The position numbers and the translations under genes are program-made. A stretch of 36,747 bases of DNA from Eubacteriales bacterium (GTDB lineage: Bacteria > Bacillota > Clostridia > Lachnospirales > Lachnospiraceae): the NCBI GenBank assembly GCA_030533385.1, contig JAUNJG010000016.1, forward strand, positions 1-36,747, in the 5' to 3' direction. The first letter of the stretch is position 1. Every line of letters starts with the position of its first letter. Below, piece after piece: positions 9,470 through 18,552 of the stretch. The notes beneath the pieces were generated by a model. The model saw only the letters and a program-made list of their open reading frames with translations, was not told where the DNA came from and searched no databases.

Positions 9470-10510
9470 ATGTCCGAAAAAGTTTATGGAATTGACATGG
9501 GAACAAATTCCATTAAAATTTATCAAAAATCTGCAGGCGTTGCAGTGCATCAAAAAAATATGATTGCCATGGTAAAAAAGAACGAGCCTCTGGCCGTGGG
9601 GGACGAGGCGTATTCCATGTATGAGAAGGCACCGAAAAACATAGAGGTGAAGCGCCCTATTGTCAACGGCGTCATTGCAGATTTTACGGCGATGCAGACG
9701 ATGATCCAGCTTTATTTTCGTGGCTTTAAAGGAAAGAAAGGCGGAGAAGGCCTGGTTGCCAACGGAACATCGGAGTTTTATATCGCCGTTCCGACGGACA
9801 TCACCGAGGTGGAGAAGAGGGCGTTTTATGATTTGATTGCCAGCTCCTCCCTGAAAACTAAAAAAATCAGGATTGTAGAAAAGCCGATTGCCGATGCAAT
9901 GGGCGCCGGCCTTGACGTGATGGACGCCACAGGAAGGCTCATTGTCAACATCGGTGCGGACACCACAGAGATCAGCTTGATCAGTCTTGGTGGTATCGTG
10001 CAGAGCCGTCTTTTAAAGATTGGCGGCACGAGATTTGATGAGGCGATTCAGCAGGCGGTGAAGAAAAAACATAATCTTGTCATCGGCATGAAGAGTGCAG
10101 AGCGCCTGAAAATGCAGCTTGCCAGCGGAATCAAGGAGGACGAGGAGGTGACCCATGACGTCATGGGAAGAAACCTCATCACAGGGCTTCCGAACAAGGT
10201 GACAGTGACCAATCACCTGATTTTTGACGCCATGGCGGAGAGCATGTCCTCGGTCATTGACGCCATCAAATTTATTTTGGAAAAAACGCCGCCGGAGCTG
10301 TCCATGGACATTATGCATGACGGCATCTGTATGACCGGGGGTTCCACACATATCAAGAACCTGGATTTGCTCATTCAGCAGGAGACGGGACTTTCCATCA
10401 TGAAGATGGAGGATCCGGAGCTGACGGTGGTGAAAGGTCTTGGAATGATTATGGAGAACCCGGATAGTGAGAGATTGGCTTATAATCTTTTAGAGTCCGA
10501 TTTACATTAA
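9470..10510 (+). CDS. mreB: Rod shape-determining protein MreB (divergent)
   Basis: MreB is a bacterial actin that forms membrane-bound filaments guiding the elongation machinery. The 346-residue protein keeps the actin fold: phosphate-1 loop YGIDMGTNS near residues 6-14, the ISLGGIV region, and the adenosine motif MTGGST. Three points differ from common MreB sequences. Phosphate-2 reads NIGADTTE (Asn160 to Glu167) where DIGGGTTE is usual. The IEEP glutamate pair is VEKP, with Lys138 replacing an acid. A Lys/Gly-rich stretch, KGKKGGEG, is also present. These changes suggest altered nucleotide binding or hydrolysis, but I cannot show that. The first gene of mreBCD; an AGGAAAGGAG site precedes the ATG. 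Confidence 0.9.
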   Translation: MSEKVYGIDMGTNSIKIYQKSAGVAVHQKNMIAMVKKNEPLAVGDEAYSMYEKAPKNIEVKRPIVNGVIADFTAMQTMIQLYFRGFKGKKGGEGLVANGTSEFYIAVPTDITEVEKRAFYDLIASSSLKTKKIRIVEKPIADAMGAGLDVMDATGRLIVNIGADTTEISLISLGGIVQSRLLKIGGTRFDEAIQQAVKKKHNLVIGMKSAERLKMQLASGIKEDEEVTHDVMGRNLITGLPNKVTVTNHLIFDAMAESMSSVIDAIKFILEKTPPELSMDIMHDGICMTGGSTHIKNLDLLIQQETGLSIMKMEDPELTVVKGLGMIMENPDSERLAYNLLESDLH

Positions 10511-10535
10511 ACATGTCAGAAACGGGGAGTAAACA

Positions 10536-11405
10536 ATGAAACATCGCCGTAAATTTGAATTTTCACCGAAGCTTCTGCTGATTGTGCTCACTGTGATATG
10601 CGGTCTTCTTCTCTCTGTCAGCGTGATAGGAAGAGAGGTTCTAAGGCCGCTGACCGGCATAGTGTCGGCGGTGGTGATTCCGATGCAGGACGGAATCAAT
10701 TCCGTCGGCGTCTGGGTGAATGACAAGGTTGGTTCCATGAAAAGTATGGAGGAACTGCAAAAGGAAAATGAGGAGCTGACCCGGCAGGTGGAGGAGCTGA
10801 AACAAAAAAACCAGAGCCTGCAAGGAGATCAATCTGAGCTGGAGGAATTGAGAGGCCTGTTTGCCCTCAGTGAGAAGTATGCTTCTTTTCCGAAGGTGGG
10901 AGCCAGGGTCATCAGCAGCGGCAGCGGGAACTGGTATGAAAACTTTATCATCAACAAAGGCTCAGACGACGGGCTGGCTGTCAATATGAATGTGCTGGCG
11001 GACGACGGGCTGGCCGGAATTATCACGGAGGTGGGCCATAATTATGCCAAGGTGCAGTCCATCATCAGTGATGAGAGCAGCGTCAGTGCCATGTCCGTGA
11101 CTTCCTCGGATACCTGCGTTGTGGAGGGAAACCGGGAGTCTTTGCAAAAGACCGGAAACATTGACGTGGCCTACATCAGCAAAGATGCAGGGATGAAAGT
11201 TGGCGATGAGCTGGTGACTTCTAACATAAGCTCAAAGTATCTTGCCGGAATCAGGATAGGAACCGTCACGGACATCACGATGGATTCCTCCAACCTTACG
11301 CAGTCTGCCAAAGTGACGCCGGTGGTAGATTTTCAGCATATCAGTGACGTGCTGGTTATCACGCAGCTGAAGGAGATTCCGCCGGGCAGTGAGAGAGCGG
11401 ACTGA
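10536..11405 (+). CDS. mreC: Rod shape-determining protein MreC
   Basis: MreC is a single-pass membrane protein that links MreB with PBP2 and activates the elongation complex on the outside of the membrane. The 289 residues hold a short basic N terminus, one membrane segment (about 12-32), a coiled coil rich in Glu, Leu and Lys (about 68-105), then the paired beta-barrel domain. GSGNWYENFIINKGSDDGL and the later GIRIGTV stretch are typical of the family. GGGGAG lies before the ATG, 25 nt after mreB. Confidence 0.93.
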   Translation: MKHRRKFEFSPKLLLIVLTVICGLLLSVSVIGREVLRPLTGIVSAVVIPMQDGINSVGVWVNDKVGSMKSMEELQKENEELTRQVEELKQKNQSLQGDQSELEELRGLFALSEKYASFPKVGARVISSGSGNWYENFIINKGSDDGLAVNMNVLADDGLAGIITEVGHNYAKVQSIISDESSVSAMSVTSSDTCVVEGNRESLQKTGNIDVAYISKDAGMKVGDELVTSNISSKYLAGIRIGTVTDITMDSSNLTQSAKVTPVVDFQHISDVLVITQLKEIPPGSERAD

Positions 11406-11460
11406 CAGGATGGAAGTTGACGTTTTGTCGCCTGCACAGTGATAAAATAAGAGATGATGT

Positions 11461-11502
11461 CGGCGGAAAAGAGCATCGGGACAGATACTCTTCTTTCCGC
11501 CG
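11461..11502 (+). other. Long hairpin between mreC and mreD
   Basis: The arms at 11461-11473 and 11488-11502 pair as CGGCGGAAA with TTTCCGCCG, extended by GAG with CTC around a 2 nt bulge. No T-run follows and the mreD ribosome site comes 10 nt later. It is more likely an mRNA stability or processing element than a terminator. Confidence 0.45.
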
Positions 11503-11523
11503 ATTGTATAAGAAAGGGTGTTT

Positions 11524-12039
11524 ATGAAGAGGGGAATTGTGACTGCTTTTTCGATTCTGGCCTGTTTTCTTTTACAGACCTCCGTATTTGATTTATTCAG
11601 GCTTGCCAACACGGTGCCAAACGTGCTTTTGATTCTCGTGTGTTCCGTGGCGGTGATGCGGGGGCAGAAGGAAGGAATGTTGGTCGGATTTTTTTGCGGT
11701 CTGCTTTTGGATATTTTTTATGGCGCCTGGGTGGGAGGCTTTGCATTTCTATATATGATTTGTGGGTTTGTGAACGGATGGTTCCACAACCTGTACTATT
11801 CAGATGATAATTTTCTCCCCCTTGTTCTCATAGGAGTCAGTGATCTGGTTTACGGGTTGCTTATGTATCTCATTTATGGACTTTTGAGGAATCATACAGA
11901 TTTTGTTTTTTATATGAGGACCATTATTTTACCGGAAATTGTTTATACGATAGCGGTTGCCCTTGTTTTGCACCGGATACTGCTTCGGGTGGATGACTGG
12001 CTGGAGATGACCAAAAAAGGGAGTGCGGATATTGTTTAA
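11524..12039 (+). CDS. mreD: Rod shape-determining protein MreD
   Basis: MreD is an integral membrane partner of MreC in the elongasome. The 171-residue protein is strongly hydrophobic, with about five membrane segments, and has the expected small size. Visible family features are the N-terminal helix with an FLLQTSVFD segment and the DIFYGAWVGGFAFLY region. ATG 11524 is preferred to GTG 11518 because AAAGG (11513-11517) sits 6 nt before it. The 3' end overlaps the PBP2 gene by 8 nt if that gene starts at TTG 12032. Confidence 0.88.
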   Translation: MKRGIVTAFSILACFLLQTSVFDLFRLANTVPNVLLILVCSVAVMRGQKEGMLVGFFCGLLLDIFYGAWVGGFAFLYMICGFVNGWFHNLYYSDDNFLPLVLIGVSDLVYGLLMYLIYGLLRNHTDFVFYMRTIILPEIVYTIAVALVLHRILLRVDDWLEMTKKGSADIV

Positions 12040-14959
12040 TAAACTTCAAAAATTCGATAAAACAAAAATAAAAAAACAGGCTGCAGCCATCATTTCCAAC
12101 CGTCTTGTTATCATAGGAATGATGGTTGCCGTGCTGTTTTCCATATTGATATACCGGCTGTTCATTCTCCAGATTGTGGAGGGAGAGGAACATCTGGCCA
12201 GCTTCAACTATAAAGTAGAAAAGACCATTGAGACGAGTGGTTCCAGGGGGAACATCTATGATTGTGACGGCAGGCTGATCGCCTATAACCAGCTTGCCTA
12301 CACCGTGACCATGGAGTCCAGTGACAAGATTGCCAGGCTGGCCGAGGAGAGAAGCAGAGCAGAAAAGCGGAAAGTCACGGAAAACGAAATAAAAAACGAA
12401 GTGATTCACAGGCTGATTCAGCTGTTGGAAAGGCACGGGGATGAGATTAACTATAACCTGCCTTTGGAGGTGAACGGCAAAGGCAAGCTGGTATTTACGG
12501 AGACGGGAAGCCGTCTGACAAGATTTAAAAAAGATATCTATGGAATCGGGAATGTGGATGACCTGTCGGGAGAGAAAAAACAAAAGGCGGAAAAGTGGTT
12601 GAATTCCTCCCCGGATGAAGTGTATGAATATTTGAGGATGGGGAAGGACGGGCCGGCCGGTTCGGGGTACATGTTTGGGATTTCGGAGGATTATTCCGTG
12701 GAGGACACCTTAAAAATCATGTCCATCCGCTTTGATGTGTATATGAATCGATATTCTCAGACAACGCCGATAACGGTGGCATCCAACATCAGTGAGGAGA
12801 GCATCGCCGAGCTGACAGAGCGGGAAAAAGAATTTCCGGGCGTCAACATTAAGACCGATTCCCTCAGAAAATACAAAGATGCCAAGTATATTTCTGCCAT
12901 CGTGGGATACACCGGAGTAATATCCGAGGCGGAGCTTGGAGAGTACAATGAAAAGGGGGGCGACTACGAGTCCAACGATGTGGTGGGAAAGACAGGCATC
13001 GAAAAAACGATGGAGAGCGTCCTTAGAGGGAAAAAGGGAGCGCAGGACGTTTTGGTAGACAACCTCGGTAAAATCATCAAAGTGGTGGATACGAAGGAGT
13101 CGGCCGCCGGAAACAACATTTATCTGACCATTGATCTGGATTTGCAAAAGTATGCTTACAATATTTTGGAGAGAAGGCTTGCGGGAATTCTTCTTGCCCA
13201 TCTTACGACGGCGGAGAATGTGGGAAACAGCAAGATGATTCCGATAAAAAATGTGTATTTTGCACTGATAGACAACAACATCATAGATGTCACCCGGTTA
13301 AATAAAAAAAATGCGACAAAAACCGAAAAAGAAGTCTATCGCCTCTATGAGACGAAACAGGAAAATGTCATGCAGAGTCTGCGTCGGGAACTGACGCAGA
13401 GTGCTACCATCCGAAAAAATCTGGGAGAAGAGCAGAAAGAATATGTGGAATATATTTACGATATGCTCTTGGAGGACGACATCATCTCCGCATCCTTGAT
13501 AGACGAAAAAGACGTGGTTTATCAGGACTGGAAAGAGGAAAAGATCAGTCTCAAAAAGTTTTTGCAGTATGCCATCAACAATGAGTGGATTAATATCAAT
13601 GCCTTCGATATCGCTTCCGATTATTATTCGGGAGACGAGATTTACAACGAATTGATAAATTATACGATTGACACATTGAAAACAGAGGAATCTTTTGATA
13701 AAATTCTATACAAGTACATGATTAAAAATGGAGATTTGAGCGGAAAGAAAGTGTGTCTGCTGCTCTACGACCAGGGAGTGCTAAAGAAGGAGAAAGACAA
13801 AGATTATGCTTCTTTGGCCAGCGACCACATGTCTGCTTACACATTCATGTATGAAAAGATAAAAAATATAGAAATTACGCCGGCACAGCTGGCTTTGGAT
13901 CCCTGTTCCGGCTCCGTCATCATCACGGACCCGGATACCGGTGCGGTGAAGGCGATGGTATCTTACCCAAGCTATGACAACAACAAGCTGGCCAACGGTA
14001 TTGATTCGTCCTACTATGCCGCCCTGAACAGGGACAAGTCCTCCCCGATGCTCAATCGCTGTACCCAGACGAGGACGGCTCCGGGTTCCACATTTAAGCC
14101 GGTTTCCGCGACGGCCGCCCTGGAAGAAGGATTGATTGACGGCAGTGTCTATATTAAAGATAAAGGTACCTTTGAGGAAATCACACCAAGCCCGCACTGC
14201 TGGATATATCCGAATGGCGCCCACGGCCTGCTGAATGTCAGCGGGGCCATCGCCGTCTCCTGTAACTACTTTTTTTATCAGATGGGATACGAGCTGGGGA
14301 CGGTAAATGGCAGCTACAACAGCTCCGCAGGCCTGAAGAAGCTGGAGAAATATGCTTCGTTATATGGATTTGACAGAAAATCCGGTGTGGAGATTACAGA
14401 ATATGAGCCTCGAATCTCGGATGAAGATGCAGTTCGTTCGGCCATCGGACAAGGTACAAACAGTTTTACGCCAAGTCAGATTGCCAGGTACGTCACTTCC
14501 TTGGTGAATGAGGAGGAGCTGTTGAACCTCACATTAGTCGAGAAGACGACGGACATAGAGGGAAATGTACTGACTTCCTTTGAAAAAAATGTGGAAGATG
14601 CGCTCCACATCAAAGAAAGTACTTTTGATTTAATCCGAAGAGGGATGATAGACGTGGTGAGTGGCAAGGATAGCTCGATCAAGTTTCTTTACCAAAAACT
14701 TGGGGTCAAGGTGGCCGGGAAGACCGGTACGGCGCAGGAAAATAAAAAGCGCCCGAACCATGCTCTGTTTATATCGTATGCCCCTTATGATAAACCTGAG
14801 ATTGCCATGACGGTTGTTGTGCCGAATGGGTACACATCAGCAAATGCGGCAGAGATTGCAAGAGATATCTATAAATATTATTTTAAGAAAACCGGGAAGG
14901 CGGAAAAGGAGGCCAAATCGGCCCTGTTGCCGTCCGGAGGTGACAGCAGCAATGATTAG
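12032..14959 (+). CDS. mrdA: Penicillin-binding protein 2 (elongation transpeptidase), enlarged
   Basis: This is a class B PBP that cross-links peptidoglycan during elongation with RodA. It has an N-terminal membrane anchor, the dimerisation domain (SRGNIYDCDGR), and the transpeptidase domain with the active-site tetrad Ser-Thr-Phe-Lys at 689-692, SCN at 746-748, and KTG at 900-902 (counted from GTG 12023). The length of about 975 residues is well above the usual 600-720. The extra sequence is a block of about 245 residues, about 385-630, between the LTIDLDLQK helix and the transpeptidase domain; it is charged and looks helical. I prefer TTG 12032 as start because AAGGGAG (12017-12023) is then 8 nt away; GTG 12023 overlaps that site. 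Confidence 0.93.
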   Translation: MFNKLQKFDKTKIKKQAAAIISNRLVIIGMMVAVLFSILIYRLFILQIVEGEEHLASFNYKVEKTIETSGSRGNIYDCDGRLIAYNQLAYTVTMESSDKIARLAEERSRAEKRKVTENEIKNEVIHRLIQLLERHGDEINYNLPLEVNGKGKLVFTETGSRLTRFKKDIYGIGNVDDLSGEKKQKAEKWLNSSPDEVYEYLRMGKDGPAGSGYMFGISEDYSVEDTLKIMSIRFDVYMNRYSQTTPITVASNISEESIAELTEREKEFPGVNIKTDSLRKYKDAKYISAIVGYTGVISEAELGEYNEKGGDYESNDVVGKTGIEKTMESVLRGKKGAQDVLVDNLGKIIKVVDTKESAAGNNIYLTIDLDLQKYAYNILERRLAGILLAHLTTAENVGNSKMIPIKNVYFALIDNNIIDVTRLNKKNATKTEKEVYRLYETKQENVMQSLRRELTQSATIRKNLGEEQKEYVEYIYDMLLEDDIISASLIDEKDVVYQDWKEEKISLKKFLQYAINNEWININAFDIASDYYSGDEIYNELINYTIDTLKTEESFDKILYKYMIKNGDLSGKKVCLLLYDQGVLKKEKDKDYASLASDHMSAYTFMYEKIKNIEITPAQLALDPCSGSVIITDPDTGAVKAMVSYPSYDNNKLANGIDSSYYAALNRDKSSPMLNRCTQTRTAPGSTFKPVSATAALEEGLIDGSVYIKDKGTFEEITPSPHCWIYPNGAHGLLNVSGAIAVSCNYFFYQMGYELGTVNGSYNSSAGLKKLEKYASLYGFDRKSGVEITEYEPRISDEDAVRSAIGQGTNSFTPSQIARYVTSLVNEEELLNLTLVEKTTDIEGNVLTSFEKNVEDALHIKESTFDLIRRGMIDVVSGKDSSIKFLYQKLGVKVAGKTGTAQENKKRPNHALFISYAPYDKPEIAMTVVVPNGYTSANAAEIARDIYKYYFKKTGKAEKEAKSALLPSGGDSSND

Positions 14960-14982
14960 ATAACCAGAAACAGAATTCGTTT

Positions 14983-15008
14983 ACTGCTTTTTGTTCATAA
15001 AAGGCAGT
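14983..15008 (+). other. Hairpin between mrdA and minC
   Basis: ACTGC pairs with GCAGT and TTTT with AAAA around a 1 nt bulge (arms 14983-14991 and 14999-15008). No T-run follows. It may partly insulate the min genes from the mre genes, but transcription probably continues. Confidence 0.35.
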
Positions 15009-15037
15009 CGTTTCAGATTGCAGCGTTGGAGGATATT

Positions 15038-15781
15038 ATGAAAAGTTCCGTGATTATCAAAGGAAATAAGTATGGATTTCAAATTGTATTAAATCCTACG
15101 CTTCCTTTTGAGGAACTGCTGAAAGAAGTGGCGGACAAATTCAAAGAATCCATTCGATTTTTTGATTTCAGTCAATCCATTGCGGTGAGCTTTGAGGGAA
15201 GAAATCTTACCCAGGGAGAACAGAATTTACTTGTGGACACTATCATGGAGAACAGCGGTCTCAAAATAAACTACATCATAAATGGAGCAAAGGCTGTGGA
15301 AACAGAATTTGCGGAGGCGCTGTCGGCAGTTCCTGTGGAAGAAGACAGGGAGGAGGCGGAGGATGACGTCAGTTTTCCTGAAAGCCTCATCGGTAAAAAT
15401 GGTCAGTTTTACAGGGGCACCCTTCGTTCCGGACAAAAAATTGAGGTAGATGGCAGTATCGTTGTGCTGGGAGATATCAATCCGGGAGCACAGATAGTTG
15501 CCGGAGGAAATGTCGTGGTGTTGGGATGCCTGAAGGGGACTGTCTACGCCGGATATCCATCAGATAAAGGGGCTTTTGTTGCTTCACTCATGATGGAGCC
15601 AATGCAGATTCAGATTGGAGACTGTATTGCAAGGGCTCCGGATCAGAAAATAAAAAAACAGAAGCTGAGCAAAAGAAAAAATCAAAAGCAGCTGGAGGCC
15701 AAGCTTGCTTTTGTGGAAAATGACAGCATTTTTATTGAGACGATTACACGGTCACTGATAAGTGAAATAAGCATTAGTTAA
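15038..15781 (+). CDS. minC: Septum site-determining protein MinC
   Basis: MinC inhibits FtsZ assembly away from midcell and is brought to the membrane by MinD. The 247-residue protein has a poorly conserved N-terminal FtsZ-inhibiting domain, an acidic linker (EEDREEAEDD), and the C-terminal beta-helix with RSGQ, GSIVVLGDINPGA and GGNVVVLGCLKG. A further basic stretch (KKQKLSKRKNQKQ) and about 25 residues follow the beta-helix. ATG 15038 lies 5 nt after GGAGG (15028-15032), so it is preferred to the TTG at 15026. Confidence 0.92.
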   Translation: MKSSVIIKGNKYGFQIVLNPTLPFEELLKEVADKFKESIRFFDFSQSIAVSFEGRNLTQGEQNLLVDTIMENSGLKINYIINGAKAVETEFAEALSAVPVEEDREEAEDDVSFPESLIGKNGQFYRGTLRSGQKIEVDGSIVVLGDINPGAQIVAGGNVVVLGCLKGTVYAGYPSDKGAFVASLMMEPMQIQIGDCIARAPDQKIKKQKLSKRKNQKQLEAKLAFVENDSIFIETITRSLISEISIS

Positions 15782-15803
15782 AGGAAGTATAAGGAGATTG
15801 AGT

Positions 15804-16595
15804 ATGAGTGAGGTAATTGTAATTACGTCGGGCAAAGGTGGCGTAGGAAAAACAACGACAACGGCAAATATCGGAACCGGTCTTGCCATGATGGATAAAA
15901 GAGTCGTGATGATTGACACGGACATCGGGCTGCGAAACCTTGACGTGGTCATGGGGCTGGAAAACAGGATTGTCTACAACCTGGTTGACGTCGTGGAGGG
16001 AAACTGCCGCATCAAGCAGGCGATGATCAAAGACAAAAGATATTCAAACCTCTTTTTGCTTCCATCTGCCCAGACGAGGGACAAATCTTCTGTCAATCCG
16101 GAGCAGATGAAAAAACTGGTCGATGAGCTGAGAAATGAGTTTGATTACATACTGCTGGATTGCCCGGCGGGCATTGAGCAGGGATTTAAAAATGCCATTT
16201 CCGGGGCAGACCGGGCCATCATCGTGACGACCCCGGAAGTTTCTGCCATTCGTGACGCCGACAGAATTATCGGATTGCTGGAAGCCAATGAGTTGAAGAA
16301 AATCGAGCTGGTTGTCAACAGAATCCGCATGGATATGGTCAAGAGGGGAGATATGATGTCCGTGGAGGACGTCATTGACATCCTCGCCATTGACTTGATC
16401 GGCGTGGTGCCGGATGATGAAAATATTGTCGTGGCCACAAACGAGGGCGAGCCGCTGGTAGGAAAAGATTCCCAGGCCGGCAAAGCGTTTGAAAACATTT
16501 GTAAAAGGATTATGGGACAGGAAGTGCCTGTGATGGAGTTTGAAGTGGACGGTATTTTCAAGAAGATTTTAGGTCTGTTCAAACGGGGATACTAA
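15804..16595 (+). CDS. minD: Septum site-determining ATPase MinD
   Basis: MinD is a ParA/MinD-type ATPase that binds the membrane in its ATP form, carries MinC, and is released by MinE. The 263-residue protein has the deviant Walker A GKGGVGKTT with Lys11 and Lys16, IDTDIGLRNLD, and LLDCPAGIE. The C terminus (FKKILGLFKRGY) is the amphipathic membrane-targeting helix. ATG 15804 is 7 nt after AAGGAG and is preferred to TTG 15798. Spacing to minE is 13 nt. Confidence 0.97.
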   Translation: MSEVIVITSGKGGVGKTTTTANIGTGLAMMDKRVVMIDTDIGLRNLDVVMGLENRIVYNLVDVVEGNCRIKQAMIKDKRYSNLFLLPSAQTRDKSSVNPEQMKKLVDELRNEFDYILLDCPAGIEQGFKNAISGADRAIIVTTPEVSAIRDADRIIGLLEANELKKIELVVNRIRMDMVKRGDMMSVEDVIDILAIDLIGVVPDDENIVVATNEGEPLVGKDSQAGKAFENICKRIMGQEVPVMEFEVDGIFKKILGLFKRGY

Positions 16596-16608
16596 AGGAG
16601 GAAGACTT

Positions 16609-16884
16609 ATGGGTTTTATAGATTCGTTTTTCAGAAAAAAATCTTCCGGCAACATGGCGAAAGACCGCTTAAAGCTGGTGCTGGTCTCCGACAGGTCCAA
16701 CTGTTCACCGGAGACGATGGAGATGATAAAAAACGACATTATCGATGTCATATCCAAATATATGGAGATTGACACGCAGGGACTTGATATTCAGATTACG
16801 CAGACGGAGTCTGAGGGCGGCAATGGAAATGTGCCGGCTCTCTATGCAAACATTCCAATCAAAGAGGTGAGGTTCCATAGATAG
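16609..16884 (+). CDS. minE: Cell division topological specificity factor MinE
   Basis: MinE stimulates the MinD ATPase and gives the Min system its position. The 91-residue protein has a short N-terminal membrane-targeting stretch (MGFIDSFFRKK), the MinD-contact segment RLKLVLVSDRSN, and a C-terminal domain ending PALYANIPI. A perfect AAAGGAGGA site precedes the ATG. Having MinE separates this organism from Bacillus, which uses MinJ and DivIVA instead. Confidence 0.94.
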   Translation: MGFIDSFFRKKSSGNMAKDRLKLVLVSDRSNCSPETMEMIKNDIIDVISKYMEIDTQGLDIQITQTESEGGNGNVPALYANIPIKEVRFHR

Positions 16885-16894
16885 TGGAAGAAAA

Positions 16895-16939
16895 GCAGAC
16901 CGGTCCCTGCCGGAAGGGAAGATGCAGGGATTGGTCTGC
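16895..16939 (+). other. 16 bp hairpin between minE and rodA
   Basis: The arms 16895-16910 and 16924-16939 pair along all 16 positions (GCAGACC with GGTCTGC, CCCTGC with GCAGGG) with two G-U pairs. A TTTTTGTTTT run starts about 20 nt later, which is too far for a standard intrinsic terminator. It may be an attenuating or stabilising structure between the min genes and rodA. Confidence 0.5.
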
Positions 16940-16989
16940 CTAAACAGAGAGAAAGAATTTTTGTTTTGCCACTTTAGCAGGAGGACGAC

Positions 16990-18102
16990 ATGTTAAAACA
17001 AAAATACCAGCTTAAAAATTATCATTGGTTGCTTGTGATTGTGGTGTTTCTTCTCAGCGGATTGGGCGTTTTATTTATCAATAGTGCGGACAGCTCCTAC
17101 ACGATGAAGCAGTTTGTCGGACTTTTATTTTGCGGCGGGGTGATGCTTGCACTGTCTTTTGTCAATTATAATGTAATCTGTGATTACAGCCGGATCTTAT
17201 ATGCGGTCAATCTCATTTTACTGGCCTTTGTCAAGGTGGCAGGTGTCAAGGTCGGAGGAGCGAGACGGTGGATTAATCTGGGATTTACCAGGGTGCAGCC
17301 TTCTGAATTTACGAAGATCATCATGATTATCTTTGTTGCGGTGTATATTCAGGAACACGAGGAAGATTTTGATGACTGGAAGGTTTTACTTCGGCTGGCC
17401 GTATTATGCGGGGTACCGTTGCTGCTGGTGGTCATTGAGCCGGATTTATCCACGACGCTTGATATCACCTGTATTTTGCTGGCGGTCATTTTTGCGGGAG
17501 GCCTCAATGCCCGGTTCATCCGAAAAGCAATTCTTGTGATTGTCCCGCTGGCGGCACTGTTCATCTGGTATATTCAGACGCCAAATCAGATTTTATTACA
17601 AGACTATCAGGTAAAAAGAATTATGACTTTTCTCAATCCGTCAAAGTATGCCGACACAACGGCCTATCAGCAGGAGAATTCAGTGATGGCCATCGGTTCG
17701 GGACAGCTTTACGGAAAGGGGTTAAATAACAATACCATTTCTGACGTGACGGCCACCGATACCGGCCTTGTGGCAGAACAGCAGACGGACTTTATTTTTT
17801 CGGTCGTCGGGGAGGAAGTTGGTTTTATTGGCAGCGTGATTGTTATTGCATTATTGGCAATAATAGTGATACAATGTTTAATAATAGCACATAGGGCAAA
17901 AAATATAAGTGGGAGACTGATTGCCGTCGGGATGGCGGCGATGATTGGCTTCCAGTCTTTTATCAATATCGGAGTTGCAACGCATATTCTGCCTAATACG
18001 GGATTGACGCTCCCTTTTATGAGTTATGGTTTGACCTCATTGCTCAGTTGTATGGTGGGGATCGGTATGACATTGAATGTGGGATTGCAGCGACATTACT
18101 AA
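16990..18102 (+). CDS. rodA: RodA/FtsW/SpoVE family glycan polymerase
   Basis: SEDS proteins polymerise glycan strands from lipid II and work with a class B PBP. The 370-residue protein has about ten membrane segments and family landmarks ARRWI, QPSEFTK, EPDLSTTLD, and the loop LPNTGLTLPFMSYG. Position after mreBCD, PBP2 and minCDE makes the elongation role (RodA) more likely than FtsW or SpoVE, but sequence alone cannot settle this. AGGAGG precedes the ATG. Confidence 0.9.
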   Translation: MLKQKYQLKNYHWLLVIVVFLLSGLGVLFINSADSSYTMKQFVGLLFCGGVMLALSFVNYNVICDYSRILYAVNLILLAFVKVAGVKVGGARRWINLGFTRVQPSEFTKIIMIIFVAVYIQEHEEDFDDWKVLLRLAVLCGVPLLLVVIEPDLSTTLDITCILLAVIFAGGLNARFIRKAILVIVPLAALFIWYIQTPNQILLQDYQVKRIMTFLNPSKYADTTAYQQENSVMAIGSGQLYGKGLNNNTISDVTATDTGLVAEQQTDFIFSVVGEEVGFIGSVIVIALLAIIVIQCLIIAHRAKNISGRLIAVGMAAMIGFQSFINIGVATHILPNTGLTLPFMSYGLTSLLSCMVGIGMTLNVGLQRHY

Positions 18103-18124
18103 CACGAACACGAGGAGGGGTATT

Positions 18125-18520
18125 ATGAATGTTGGCTTAATCGCACATGACGGAAAAAAGAAGCTGATGCAGAATTTTTGTATTGCATATCGGGGAATCT
18201 TAAACAAACATGAGCTGTTTGCCACGGCGACAACTGGGAGACTCATTGAGGAAGTGACGAATTTATCCATACACAAGTATCTGGCAGGACCTTTGGGGGG
18301 AGAACAGCAGCTCGGTTCTCAGATAGAGCATAATTTAATAGATATGGTCATTTTTTTGAGAGACCCTTTGAACCAGAAAAAGCATGAGCCGGACATTTTC
18401 AATGTGATGCATCTGTGCGATGTCCATAACATTCCGCTGGCGACGAATCTTGCCACGGCAGAACTGCTGATCAAAGCGCTTGATCACGGGGACTTGGAAT
18501 GGCGTGAGATGTACCGGTGA
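18125..18520 (+). CDS. mgsA: Methylglyoxal synthase
   Basis: MgsA converts dihydroxyacetone phosphate to methylglyoxal and phosphate, a bypass that frees phosphate when sugar phosphates build up. The 131-residue protein has LIAHDGKKK at the start, ATTGRL, the phosphate-binding AGPLGGEQQLG, IDMVIFLRDPL with the catalytic-type Asp, and IPLATNLATAE. The first Gly of the usual ATGTTG is Ala-Thr-Ala here (ATATTG). ATG 18125 follows GAGGAGGGG; the frame's upstream ATG at 18077 lies inside rodA. It is often found in this position in Lachnospiraceae. Confidence 0.92.
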   Translation: MNVGLIAHDGKKKLMQNFCIAYRGILNKHELFATATTGRLIEEVTNLSIHKYLAGPLGGEQQLGSQIEHNLIDMVIFLRDPLNQKKHEPDIFNVMHLCDVHNIPLATNLATAELLIKALDHGDLEWREMYR

Positions 18521-18552
18521 TCCGTATATTACGCAACATGAAAGAGTGAATT

